Below are positions 35,801 through 43,835 of a DNA stretch of 64,000 nucleotides, piece after piece. The notes below the pieces were generated by a model. That model was not told where the DNA came from. It was given only the letters and a program-made list of their open reading frames with translations, and did not search any database. Numbering within the stretch: position 1 is the first letter of the stretch; the number at the start of each line of letters is the position of its first letter. A program made the position numbers and the translations under genes. Origin of the DNA: Bradyrhizobium sp. MOS003 (lineage in GTDB: Bacteria > Pseudomonadota > Alphaproteobacteria > Rhizobiales > Xanthobacteraceae). Where the stretch lies: contig NZ_PYFW01000010.1 of assembly GCF_003020125.1 (NCBI RefSeq), positions 124,001 to 188,000 on the forward strand, written 5' to 3'.

Positions 35801-36777
35801 CTCAGATTCGTTCGGTCGTGCTGGGCTGCGGCTCTTATTTGCCGGAGCAGGTGGTGACCAACGCCCAGCTGGCGGCGCGTATCGACACCTCCGACGAGTG
35901 GATCGTGCAGCGCACCGGCATTCGCGAGCGGCACATCGCGGGCGAGGGCGAGTTCACCTCGCACCTCGCGATCAAGGCGGCGCAGGCTGCATTGACCGAC
36001 GCCGGCCTGGATGCGCAGTCGATCGACCTGATCGTGCTGGCGACCTCGACGCCGGACAACACGTTTCCCGCGACCGCCGTCGCCGTGCAGCACGCCCTCG
36101 GCATCAACCACGGCGCGGCCTTCGATCTCCAGGCAGTGTGCTCGGGCTTCGTGTTCGCGCTCGCCACCGCCGACAATTTCCTGCGCACCGGCGCCTTCAA
36201 GCGCGCGCTGGTGATCGGCGCCGAGACCTTCTCGCGCATACTCGACTGGAACGACCGCGGCACCTGCGTGCTGTTCGGCGACGGTGCCGGCGCGGTGGTG
36301 CTGGAGGCGCAGGAGCAGCCGGGCAAGGCTGCGACCGATCGTGGCGTCGTCACCACGCATCTGCGCTCCGACGGCCGCCACAAGGCAAAGCTGTTCGTCG
36401 ACGGGGGCCCGTCCTCAACCCAGACCGTCGGCCATCTGCGCATGGAGGGCCGCGAGGTCTTCAAGCATGCGGTCGGCATGATCACCGACGTCATCGTCGA
36501 CGCCTTCGAGGCGACCGGGCTCAATGCCGACAGCATCGACTGGTTCGTGCCGCACCAGGCCAACAAGCGAATCATCGACGCGTCCGCCCACAAGCTTCAC
36601 ATTGCGCCGGAGAAGGTGGTGCTGACGGTGGACCGTCACGGCAACACCTCGGCCGCCTCGATTCCGCTGGCGTTGTCGGCGGCCCGCAAGGATGGTCGCA
36701 TCAAGCGCGGCGACATGGTTCTCATGGAGGCGATGGGCGGCGGCTTCACCTGGGGCTCGGCGATGGTGCGCTGGTAG
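35797..36777 (+). CDS. fabH: Beta-ketoacyl-ACP synthase III
   Basis: A 326-residue KAS III that starts fatty-acid elongation by condensing acetyl-CoA with malonyl-ACP. The catalytic triad is visible: Cys in DLQAVCSGFVFAL, His in WFVPHQANKRI and Asn in HGNTSAASIPLALS. It overlaps plsX by 4 bases. The pair feeds lipid synthesis; the ihfA gene follows after 134 bases that include an AT-rich promoter-like patch. Confidence 0.97.
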   Translation: MTQIRSVVLGCGSYLPEQVVTNAQLAARIDTSDEWIVQRTGIRERHIAGEGEFTSHLAIKAAQAALTDAGLDAQSIDLIVLATSTPDNTFPATAVAVQHALGINHGAAFDLQAVCSGFVFALATADNFLRTGAFKRALVIGAETFSRILDWNDRGTCVLFGDGAGAVVLEAQEQPGKAATDRGVVTTHLRSDGRHKAKLFVDGGPSSTQTVGHLRMEGREVFKHAVGMITDVIVDAFEATGLNADSIDWFVPHQANKRIIDASAHKLHIAPEKVVLTVDRHGNTSAASIPLALSAARKDGRIKRGDMVLMEAMGGGFTWGSAMVRW

Positions 36778-36911
36778 AGCCACAGTCGATAAAATTTTGC
36801 CGGAATTCGCGGCCATTATCGATGCGCCTGCATTGATGAGCGCTGTTGACCGCCGTATCGTAAGCTCATAATTTCAGACAACAATTGTTCGCCGTGATGT
36901 GGGGCAGGGCG

Positions 36912-37253
36912 ATGACCGATCAAAGTAAAACCGTAACGCGTGTCGATCTGTGCGAAGCCGTCTACCAGAAGGTGGGCCTGTCGCGCACGGAATCGTCCGC
37001 CTTCGTGGAACTCGTGCTGAAGGAGATCACCGACTGCCTGGAAAAGGGCGAGACGGTGAAGCTGTCTTCGTTCGGGTCGTTCATGGTCCGCAAGAAGGGC
37101 CAGCGCATCGGTCGCAACCCGAAGACCGGCACCGAGGTGCCGATCTCGCCGCGCCGGGTCATGGTGTTCAAGCCATCGGCGATCCTGAAGCAGCGGATCA
37201 ACGCGCAGCATCGTACCAACGGCGACGGCAGCAAGATTCAACCCGAGGCGTAA
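36912..37253 (+). CDS. ihfA: Integration host factor alpha subunit
   Basis: A 113-residue HU/IHF-family DNA-bending protein. The alpha subunit is indicated by VTRVDLCEAVYQKVGLSR and the beta-arm region GQRIGRNPKTGTEVPISPRRV. It pairs with IhfB to bend DNA at promoters and origins. The ATG at 36912 is preceded by GGGGCAGGG. The MerR-like gene follows after 28 bases, the standard ihfA-merR arrangement in proteobacteria. Confidence 0.95.
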   Translation: MTDQSKTVTRVDLCEAVYQKVGLSRTESSAFVELVLKEITDCLEKGETVKLSSFGSFMVRKKGQRIGRNPKTGTEVPISPRRVMVFKPSAILKQRINAQHRTNGDGSKIQPEA

Positions 37254-37281
37254 GTCGCGCCCTGCGCAAAGGATTTGGCAT

Positions 37282-37866
37282 TTGGACAAGGCGCCGGATG
37301 CGTTCCGAACCATCAGCGAAGTAGCGCAGGAACTCGACATTCCCCAGCACGTGCTGCGGTTCTGGGAGACCCGGTTCTCCCAGATCAAGCCGATGAAGCG
37401 CAGCGGCGGCCGCCGCTATTACCGCCCCGACGACGTCGACCTGCTCAAGGGCATCCGCCGGCTGCTCTATGGCGAGGGCTACACCATCCGCGGGGTGCAG
37501 CGGATCCTGAAGGAGCACGGCGTCAAATCGGTGCAGGGCCTCGCCGACAGCGCCGCCGCGGTTTCGTTCGGCGCCATCGAGGATGCCATCGGCGCGAGCC
37601 TGATGGAGCCCGAGGACGAGGAGGCGCCGATCAAGGGCGTCACCGACAGCGACGAGGACGACTACCAGGGCGATGAGGAGGAAGGCATCGACTTCCGCTT
37701 CACCGAGGTCGACGACGAGGACATCCTCACCACCTTCCGCAAGGGCGGCACGACTGCCGCGGCTCCGGCCGGCCCCAGTGCGCTGGACCGGGAACGGCTA
37801 GGCCGCGTCCTCGCCGACCTCGTCGCCTGCCGCGAGATGCTGGACCAGGCGCTGAAGGACGGCTGA
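37282..37866 (+). CDS. MerR-family transcriptional regulator
   Basis: A 194-residue protein. The N-terminal MerR helix-turn-helix (about residues 9-75) reads RTISEVAQELDIPQHVLRFWE and later RSGGRRYYRPDDVDLL. The remainder is acidic and lacks the metal- or drug-binding cysteines of classical MerR proteins, so the effector is unknown. A TTG start at 37282 is used, with AAAGGA upstream. This member is regularly found beside ihfA. The tRNA-Pro gene begins 110 bases after its stop. Confidence 0.85.
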   Translation: MDKAPDAFRTISEVAQELDIPQHVLRFWETRFSQIKPMKRSGGRRYYRPDDVDLLKGIRRLLYGEGYTIRGVQRILKEHGVKSVQGLADSAAAVSFGAIEDAIGASLMEPEDEEAPIKGVTDSDEDDYQGDEEEGIDFRFTEVDDEDILTTFRKGGTTAAAPAGPSALDRERLGRVLADLVACREMLDQALKDG

Positions 37867-37976
37867 CTGCCTTTTTAGCGGCATTGCGGGCAGTTCCGGC
37901 GACTGTGGGCAGGGACGGCAAAATGCTGCGGCCTCGCCTTGCGCATCGCTCCGATCCTAGCTAATGGAACGACGTT

Positions 37977-38054
37977 CGGAGCGTGGCGCAGCCCGGTTAG
38001 CGCACTAGTCTGGGAGACTAGGGGTCGGAGGTTCAAATCCTCTCGCTCCGACCA
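37977..38054 (+). tRNA. tRNA-Pro (anticodon GGG)
   Basis: The acceptor stem CGGAGCG pairs with CGCTCCG, followed by discriminator A and an encoded CCA. The anticodon stem CTAGT/ACTAG encloses the loop CTGGGAG, giving anticodon GGG at 38012-38014, which reads CCC codons. The T-arm GGAGG-TTCAAAT-CCTCT and the D-arm GCGC/GCGC are intact. No second tRNA or obvious attachment-site duplicate is near. Confidence 0.97.
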
Positions 38055-38293
38055 TTTTTCTCAAAGCATCGGTTGGGCGGATTGAGCGTCGGTTTGGGAC
38101 GCGCTCCCCGCCGGGCACGCGTGCGCGGCGATCAACCGCGGCGACCCCTGATGGTTGGCAAGCCAAAATGTCGAAAAACAACCCCATGCACAGTAGCGAT
38201 GTCATTGATCAGATGTCGCTTTTCCGAATCGATTTGACCCGTCCGGCGCAGTAGCGGCATTATGCCGGCACTTGCCAGCCAATGGGATTGGGA

Positions 38294-38662
38294 ATGCTCC
38301 GGATCGCTCTGCTCTGCGCGCTCGCGCTGACCACCTCGGCCACTTTGGCCGGTGACGGACCCAAAAATCAAGAAACTGATCGGCTCATGCAGGTTCTTCG
38401 TGACGAGATCGCGCGCGAGGATTGTCTATGGCGCGAGAGCTTGACGCGACTATCCAATCAAACTCCAGACGAGCAGCAAAAGATCTCGGGACTCGTTGCA
38501 CATTTCTGCAGTCGGAGAAGTAGAGAGCGGATCATTGAGGGGGCGTCGACGGAAGATCTCGGCCGGCATGAAGTCGCTCAGTACGACCAGCTGTGGGCAC
38601 AGGAGAGGGCGATCGCGATCGCGAGGCAGATTCGGGAGCTCCGAGAGCGCAGGCTGCCATAG
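38294..38662 (+). CDS. Secreted hypothetical protein, possibly acquired
   Basis: A 122-residue protein with a signal peptide (MLRIALLCALALTTSATLAG) and a mature charged, helical domain containing two cysteines (DCLWRESL and AHFCSRR). No family is recognised. The ATG at 38294 follows GGGATTGGGA. It is the first gene after tRNA-Pro and has lower GC and less biased codon use than its neighbours, as does the next gene, suggesting recent acquisition beside the tRNA. Confidence 0.55.
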   Translation: MLRIALLCALALTTSATLAGDGPKNQETDRLMQVLRDEIAREDCLWRESLTRLSNQTPDEQQKISGLVAHFCSRRSRERIIEGASTEDLGRHEVAQYDQLWAQERAIAIARQIRELRERRLP

Positions 38663-38778
38663 AGGTGTGGCTGCCTGGCATCGGCGCAGGGCCGGCAACT
38701 GCTTGCTTCTACCAAAAGGTGTAGCGACGGCCTGTACTCCCGCGCTAATTTGTGGCGTTTGGGGCAGGAATTGGATCG

Positions 38779-39849
38779 ATGGCGCAGCTTGTGAAAGCCA
38801 TGGCGTGGCGGAAGATTTACGCGCTCGCTCTTCTATTGGCTTTTCAGTCGGGTTCGGCGGACGCGCAATCGAACATGACTGTAAAGGGATTCCCGCCGGA
38901 GCTACCCACTGAGATAGCGGGCAATGGATGGTTTGTGTTTTTGGACGGAGACATCGATCCCGATGCACCCCAGCGGTTTGAGCAGTATGTCACGCAAAAC
39001 CGTATTCCCGATCGGTCTATTGTCTACCTGAACTCACCCGGTGGAAGCTTGGCTGCAGGCATCGAACTCGGTCGTCTGTTCCGAAAATATGGTTTGTCCA
39101 CCGATATCGGTCGGAATTCACCATTCTCTTCGAAGCGCTACGATATTGATGCGGGCGGCTGTTATAGCGCGTACGCATATTTAGGCGGTCAGTTCAGGTA
39201 TTTGAAGCAGGGGTCCCGATACGGCGTTCACCAATTCAAGTCGGTGCGGGCCGATGAGCGCATTGAAGGGACTGCTCAGGTCATCTCCGCTCTGGCAGTC
39301 GAATACATGCGCTCGATGGATGTTGATCCGGATCTATTCACGTTGAGCGCCGCCGCGAGCCCTGACGGGATGCAGGAGGTCGACAAAGTAACTTTGGAGC
39401 GGCTGAACGTCGTCAATAACGGGCGGACCCGACCTGTCTGGACAATCGAAAGTACGGACGGACAGCTTTATCTGAAAGGACAGCTAACAACCGAAGAATC
39501 CGGAATCAACAAGTTCATCCTCTACTGCGAAAAGCGGCGCGCATTCTTACTCGCCATCTTCGATACCCTTCGTCGGGATACTGAGCTCATGAATATGGCC
39601 GCCCATTCTCTTTTGATCGATGGGCAGGTGTACCGACTGCGTCCGGATTCCAAGCGGATTCAAAACGGGCTGTTCAAGGTCACATACACTCTGTCGCAAA
39701 AGGAAATAGTCGCCCTTCGCAAAGGGGAGAATGTTGGTGTGGCGATTCAGGTCTCCTATGAGGCACCTATATTCCTCGGTTTTGAGGGGATGAGCATCGG
39801 GAGCGGCAGGCCGAAGCTTGTCGGCATGCTCGATCAGTGCGCTCAATAG
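38779..39849 (+). CDS. ClpP/crotonase-fold periplasmic protease-like protein
   Basis: A 356-residue protein with an N-terminal signal peptide (cleavage near DAQ at about residue 30). The ClpP-like core contains NSPGGS (85-90), then GGCYSAYAYLGG with candidate nucleophile Ser130, and YGVHQF with His151, resembling the COG3904 group of predicted periplasmic ClpP-like proteins. The C-terminal half has no recognised domain. The start is uncertain: ATG 38779 has GGGGCAGGAA upstream, but GTG 38752 and ATG 38800 are possible. GC is lower than average. Substrate and partners are unknown. Confidence 0.72.
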   Translation: MAQLVKAMAWRKIYALALLLAFQSGSADAQSNMTVKGFPPELPTEIAGNGWFVFLDGDIDPDAPQRFEQYVTQNRIPDRSIVYLNSPGGSLAAGIELGRLFRKYGLSTDIGRNSPFSSKRYDIDAGGCYSAYAYLGGQFRYLKQGSRYGVHQFKSVRADERIEGTAQVISALAVEYMRSMDVDPDLFTLSAAASPDGMQEVDKVTLERLNVVNNGRTRPVWTIESTDGQLYLKGQLTTEESGINKFILYCEKRRAFLLAIFDTLRRDTELMNMAAHSLLIDGQVYRLRPDSKRIQNGLFKVTYTLSQKEIVALRKGENVGVAIQVSYEAPIFLGFEGMSIGSGRPKLVGMLDQCAQ

Positions 39850-39958
39850 GGTCTTCCCATTTCACGGACATTGCGGCCTGACCTCTTCGCCCGCCAAAGG
39901 GCGCATCATGTCCTCGCATTCTGGCAAGCGCGTCCAGGCTTTGGGCATCGACTGCGAC

Positions 39959-40582
39959 CTACCTCAAATACCCCACCACCAACCGCGTCGTCTCGTCCGC
40001 GAGCGTCCGCACCATCTTCTCCAACAGCATCTCGGCGCCATGTAGCACCGTGTTGTGCGCGGTCGCTTCGATCGTGCTGACGCAGATGAAGGTTGCGACG
40101 TCAAGGTCGACCTTGCGCATCTCCTTGCGGCGGCTTTCGAGATAGGCGCGCACGAGGGTCTGGATCTCGCGGTTGTAGGCTTCGACATCCCTGAGCTGGC
40201 CGGTGCGCGGGATCTGCTCGGCGAGCACGCGATGCAGTTTCGGATTGATGCGGTGGGCGTCGATCGCGACGGTGACGAGTTTTCGCACCGCCTTGTCGAT
40301 CGGCAGGTCCGCGACCTCCGCGAGCGCGGCGCGGACGATGCCCATGATCTCCTCGTTGTGGCGGTCGATAACGGCGGCGACGAGCGCTTCCTTGCTCGGG
40401 AAGTATTGGTAGAGCGAGCCGACGCTGACGCCGGCGACTTCCGCGATCCGGTTGGTGCTGGTCTTCTCGAAGCCGTCGCGCACCAGAATGCGAGCGGTCG
40501 CCTCGACCAGCGCATCGACGGTGGCGCGTGATCGCGCCTGCAGGGCGTTTTTCCGAGGCTTTGTCGGCGGCGTGCGGGCCAT
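39959..40582 (-). CDS. TetR-family regulator
   Basis: A 207-residue regulator. The N-terminal helix-turn-helix reads TSTNRIAEVAGVSVGSLYQYFPSK (about residues 43-65 by estimate), typical of TetR, and the C-terminal ligand domain is of the AefR-like/TetR_C_17 type (RVLAEQIPRTGQL). The start ATG at 40582 is set by the homologous N-terminus. It is divergent from the HSL-type hydrolase, and a symmetrical operator candidate lies directly upstream of its start (40597-40631), so it probably represses itself and the hydrolase. Confidence 0.88.
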   Translation of the reverse strand: MARTPPTKPRKNALQARSRATVDALVEATARILVRDGFEKTSTNRIAEVAGVSVGSLYQYFPSKEALVAAVIDRHNEEIMGIVRAALAEVADLPIDKAVRKLVTVAIDAHRINPKLHRVLAEQIPRTGQLRDVEAYNREIQTLVRAYLESRRKEMRKVDLDVATFICVSTIEATAHNTVLHGAEMLLEKMVRTLADETTRLVVGYLR

Positions 40583-40596
40583 GGCGATGCGATCCG

Positions 40597-40631
40597 AATG
40601 CGAGTAGGAAAAGCGAGCGAATGCTCGCATT
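40597..40631. promoter_or_regulatory. Candidate TetR operator
   Basis: GCGAGC-GAAT-GCTCGC (40613-40628) is a perfect 6-base inverted repeat; AATGCGAG (40597-40604) also mirrors CTCGCATT (40624-40631). These nested palindromes lie between the divergent tetR and hydrolase genes. Confidence 0.55.
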
Positions 40632-40706
40632 ATATTGCCCCATGGCGACCTTCCGGCAAGCGTCTTCGTCGCCATATTGATGCGAAAGCCAGGCGGAGAG
40701 GGGACC

Positions 40707-41672
40707 ATGAGCGTCGCAAGACTTGTGTCGGCCTTGCAGTTTTGTCCTGTCATGTGCGCGCCGCGAAACCGCGATCCCGCGCCGAGCCTGCAGAGCCGCC
40801 TGTTCAACGCGGTGCTGGCGCAGCTCCCCCACAAGAAGCAGCTCGCATCAGCCGAGGCGGTGCACGCGCATGTGCAGAAGCTCGCGCTTAAGCCTGTCAC
40901 CTTCGAGCCGACGGGGCTCGGTCGCGGTGTCGAGGCGACGCTGACGAAGATGGGCGGATGGCCGGTCTATTACACCGCGCCGTCCTCGGGTCATGAGGGC
41001 TGCAACTTCGTCATGTTCCTGCATGGCGGCGGCTACATCAACGAGATCGTGCCGGCGCATTGGCGCTTCGTCGGCGAGATGACGCGCAAGGCGAACGTCG
41101 TCTGCGTGGTGCCGATCTATCCGCTGGCGCCGCGCGCGACCGCGAAGGACGTGGTGCCGGTGACGGCCGAGATCCTGCGCATGCTGCTGGAGGACGCGGG
41201 GTCTGCGAAGGTGACGGTGGTCGGCAACTCCGCCGGCGGGGGGCTCGCGCTCGCCGCGTGCCAATGGCTGCGTGATCGTGGTCATCGGCAGCCGAACCAG
41301 ATGGTGCTGATTTCGCCCGCGGCCGATGCGTCGGTCAGTCGTCCGGAGCAGGCGACGATCGCGGCACGCGATCCGATCCAGGATATTCCGGGCCTCGTTG
41401 AGGCCGGGCGGCTCTACGCCGGCGAGCTCGATGTCGACCATCCCTACGTCAGCCCGCTCAACGGCGTCTTCCGTTTCCTCGCGCCGATGACGATCTTCTC
41501 TGGCACGCGCGATCTGCTCTATCCCGACAGCGTCGATCTCGCTGCCCGGGCGAGGGCGGTGGGCGTGCCGGTCGAACTGCATCTGCTGCGTGATCAGCCG
41601 CACAATTACGCGCTGATGCCGACGCCGGAAGGGCGGCGCGCGCGGGCGCTGATCATGCGTGCGGTGGCCTGA
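40707..41672 (+). CDS. Alpha/beta hydrolase, HSL family esterase
   Basis: A 321-residue esterase/lipase of the hormone-sensitive lipase group. The oxyanion motif HGGG (106-109) and nucleophile elbow GNSAG with Ser175 are clear; the acid lies in SGTRDLLYPDS and the His in DQPHNYALMP. There is no signal peptide, so it should be cytoplasmic. The ATG at 40707 has a strong GGAGAGGGG site. Expression is probably controlled by the divergent TetR gene. Natural substrate is unknown. Confidence 0.9.
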   Translation: MSVARLVSALQFCPVMCAPRNRDPAPSLQSRLFNAVLAQLPHKKQLASAEAVHAHVQKLALKPVTFEPTGLGRGVEATLTKMGGWPVYYTAPSSGHEGCNFVMFLHGGGYINEIVPAHWRFVGEMTRKANVVCVVPIYPLAPRATAKDVVPVTAEILRMLLEDAGSAKVTVVGNSAGGGLALAACQWLRDRGHRQPNQMVLISPAADASVSRPEQATIAARDPIQDIPGLVEAGRLYAGELDVDHPYVSPLNGVFRFLAPMTIFSGTRDLLYPDSVDLAARARAVGVPVELHLLRDQPHNYALMPTPEGRRARALIMRAVA

Positions 41673-41807
41673 GGTGAAAGGTGTGACCGTGGTCACAGGG
41701 CGGGCCGCCTCGCGGGGGCTTGGCGCTGGTCGTGCCCGCGGAGGGACAAGCCGGCCCCCGGGCGTTTCCTCGTATCCGTCATTGACGGATCAGTAGTTTT
41801 GCGGGCC

Positions 41808-42047
41808 TTAGGCGTGGCCCTTGATCTCGTAATGGCCGGGCACGCATTTGTACCGATCCAGGCGCCAATTGGCGTGATAGATCGGATGCTCGCCCATCCA
41901 TTTCGCCAACGGCGCCTGTGCGCCGATTGCACACTGCATCATCGATATTTCGGGCGTCATGTTGCTGTCGGTCACGATTTCCTCGATGCAACTGCCTGAG
42001 CTGGCTGCGCTCAGCCGGCAGAGCACGGCAACGACGGTCACGAACAT
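41808..42047 (-). CDS. Small conserved hypothetical protein
   Basis: A 79-residue protein. The N-terminus MFVTVVAVLCRLSAAS is short and hydrophobic and may act as a secretion signal, and the mature part carries Cys residues in SSGSCIEE, SMMQCAIG and RYKCVPGH. I recognise similar short secreted proteins in Bradyrhizobium but know no function. The start at 42047 follows GAGGTGACAGG; a longer frame from 42119 is not favoured. It is isolated from its neighbours. Confidence 0.65.
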   Translation of the reverse strand: MFVTVVAVLCRLSAASSGSCIEEIVTDSNMTPEISMMQCAIGAQAPLAKWMGEHPIYHANWRLDRYKCVPGHYEIKGHA

Positions 42048-42612
42048 TCCTGTCACCTCATAGGTAGTTTCTGACCACGAAGAAGATGCAAGCGGAGTGC
42101 CAGAGCCTGTGACACGCAAACCACACGCTGGCCTGGCCGACTCGACTCAGCGTCCGGCGTCCATTTGACGATTCGGATTGTAAAAAGTTTGCCCCTAAAC
42201 GGAAGCCGGACAAATACGGGAGCCGCAGTCATACTGCCCCGGGCGGCCGCCATGCCTTGCAACGGCGAATGCCGAGCAAGCGCCTCGTCCTTCGAGACGA
42301 CCGCTGCGCGGGCTCCTCAAGGATGAGGCTGATGAACGTCGGTGTTCGTTGACGCTGCTGCCATGCAACCAGTCCTCATCCTGAGGGCCCGCCAACGGCG
42401 GGCGTCGCGAAGGATGTGCCGCGGGCGAAGTGCCTCTTATGCACAAACCGCGTGGCAGCAGCACCGGAACGGCCGATAGTCCGCGCGCCAAAATAACGCC
42501 TGCATCGTCGATCCGCTTTCATTTGCGGATGCGGCGCTGCTACATTTCGCCCGTGCCCGGCAAGCGGCGCAGACGAAGAAACAGACCGACAAGGGGAGGG
42601 GCCGAAAGTCCC
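42048..42612. other. Divergent intergenic region with palindromic repeat
   Basis: About 565 bases between the small gene on the minus strand and the SDR gene. It holds the second copy of the paired palindromic repeat at 42271-42435. An AT-richer patch near 42160-42200 may be promoter DNA. No further gene is supported. Confidence 0.6.
42271..42435. repeat. Paired palindromic intergenic repeat (copy 2)
   Basis: Same architecture as the element at 3751-3921: GTCCTTCGAGACGACCGCTG on the left and GCCCGCCAACGGCGGGCGTC on the right, with a diverged centre. The right arm has CGTCGCGAAGGA where copy 1 has CGTCTCGAAGGA. Confidence 0.85.
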
Positions 42613-43584
42613 ATGAAAGATTTCGCAGGAAAGATCGCGGTCATCACAGGTGGCGGCACGGGAATGGGGCGCGAGCTCGCGCGGCAGCTCGTGGCAGAGG
42701 GCTGCAATGTCGCGATGTGCGACGTCTCGGAGGCCGCGATGGCGGAAACCAAGCGGCTCTGCGAGGTCGAGAAGCTGCCGCAAGGCCTGCGCGTCACGAC
42801 GCATGTCGCCGACGTCTCGATCGAGGATCATCTGAAGCGCTTTCGCGACGAGCTCGCCGAGCAGCAGAAGACGGACAGGATCCATCTGCTGTTCAACAAC
42901 GCCGGCATCGGCGGCGGCGGCAGCCTGTTCACCAACACGCGCGAGCAGTGGGAGCGCACCTTCAACATCTGCTGGGGCGGCGTCTATCTCGGCGTGCGCA
43001 CCTTTCTGCCGATGCTGGTGGCTGCCGACGAGGCCCACATCGTCAACACCGCGAGCGTCAACGGCTTCTGGGCTTCGATCGGCATGGGCCAGGCACACAC
43101 CGCCTACAGCTCGGCCAAGTTTGCGGTGAAGGGATTTACCGAAGCGCTGATCAACGACCTCCGCCTGCACGCGCCGCACGTCAAATGCTCGGTGGTGATG
43201 CCCGGCCACATCGGCACCTCGATCGTCTCCAATTCGCGCAAGGTGCAGAGCGCCGACGGCTCGGAGCGGCTCAACGCCGACGAGGTCGCGCTGACGCGCA
43301 AGCGCATGGTCGCGGCCGGCGTGCCCGATGCCGACAAGATGTCGGACGAGGACATCCAGGCGGTGTTCGCCGAGCGCGCCCGCAGCTTCCTCGAGGATGC
43401 GCCGACCACGGCTGCACAGGCCGCGAAGATCATTCTCGACGGGGTCAAGGCTGAGCGCTGGCGCATTCTCGTCGGCGAGGACGCCAAGCGCCTCGACGAA
43501 CGCGTCCGCGCCACGCCGGAGCAGGCCTATGATCGCGCTTTCTACGAAAGCTTTACGCAGGAGGTCGGCTGGCGGCTCGGTTGA
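42613..43584 (+). CDS. Short-chain dehydrogenase/reductase
   Basis: A 323-residue SDR oxidoreductase. The nucleotide-binding TGGGTGMG (12-19), NNAG (95-98) and catalytic Ser148, Tyr165, Lys169 (YSSAK) are all present. An Asp at CDVSE suggests NAD(H) preference. The C-terminal extension (about residues 220-323) is longer than in classical SDRs and is common in Bradyrhizobium steroid/lipid-type enzymes, but the substrate is unknown. The start at 42613 is preferred over 42430, where a repeat would be translated. Confidence 0.9.
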   Translation: MKDFAGKIAVITGGGTGMGRELARQLVAEGCNVAMCDVSEAAMAETKRLCEVEKLPQGLRVTTHVADVSIEDHLKRFRDELAEQQKTDRIHLLFNNAGIGGGGSLFTNTREQWERTFNICWGGVYLGVRTFLPMLVAADEAHIVNTASVNGFWASIGMGQAHTAYSSAKFAVKGFTEALINDLRLHAPHVKCSVVMPGHIGTSIVSNSRKVQSADGSERLNADEVALTRKRMVAAGVPDADKMSDEDIQAVFAERARSFLEDAPTTAAQAAKIILDGVKAERWRILVGEDAKRLDERVRATPEQAYDRAFYESFTQEVGWRLG

Positions 43585-43835
43585 GATCGCCTCCAGGGTG
43601 CGCCGATATAGGTATGATCATCATCATGGCAAGAGGCGTGCAGGTATCTGTAGGTGCCGTCTCCTGCCAATGGGGATCACCTCATGACGAATTGGAATGT
43701 CACGCATGCGAGCGGACCGGTTTCGTTCAAGCGATGGTGATCTCGGACGGCTCTCATTCAGTGCACGGCTGCTTGGTCGGTGCACTGAATTGGTTTACTC
43801 AATCAAGGGTAACGCGACGATAGAGCGTAGCTCCG

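Noticed and set aside
37977..39960. Genomic island with attachment sites at tRNA-Pro
   Set aside because: No integrase and no repeat of the tRNA 3' end was seen; kept only as a weaker acquisition hint.
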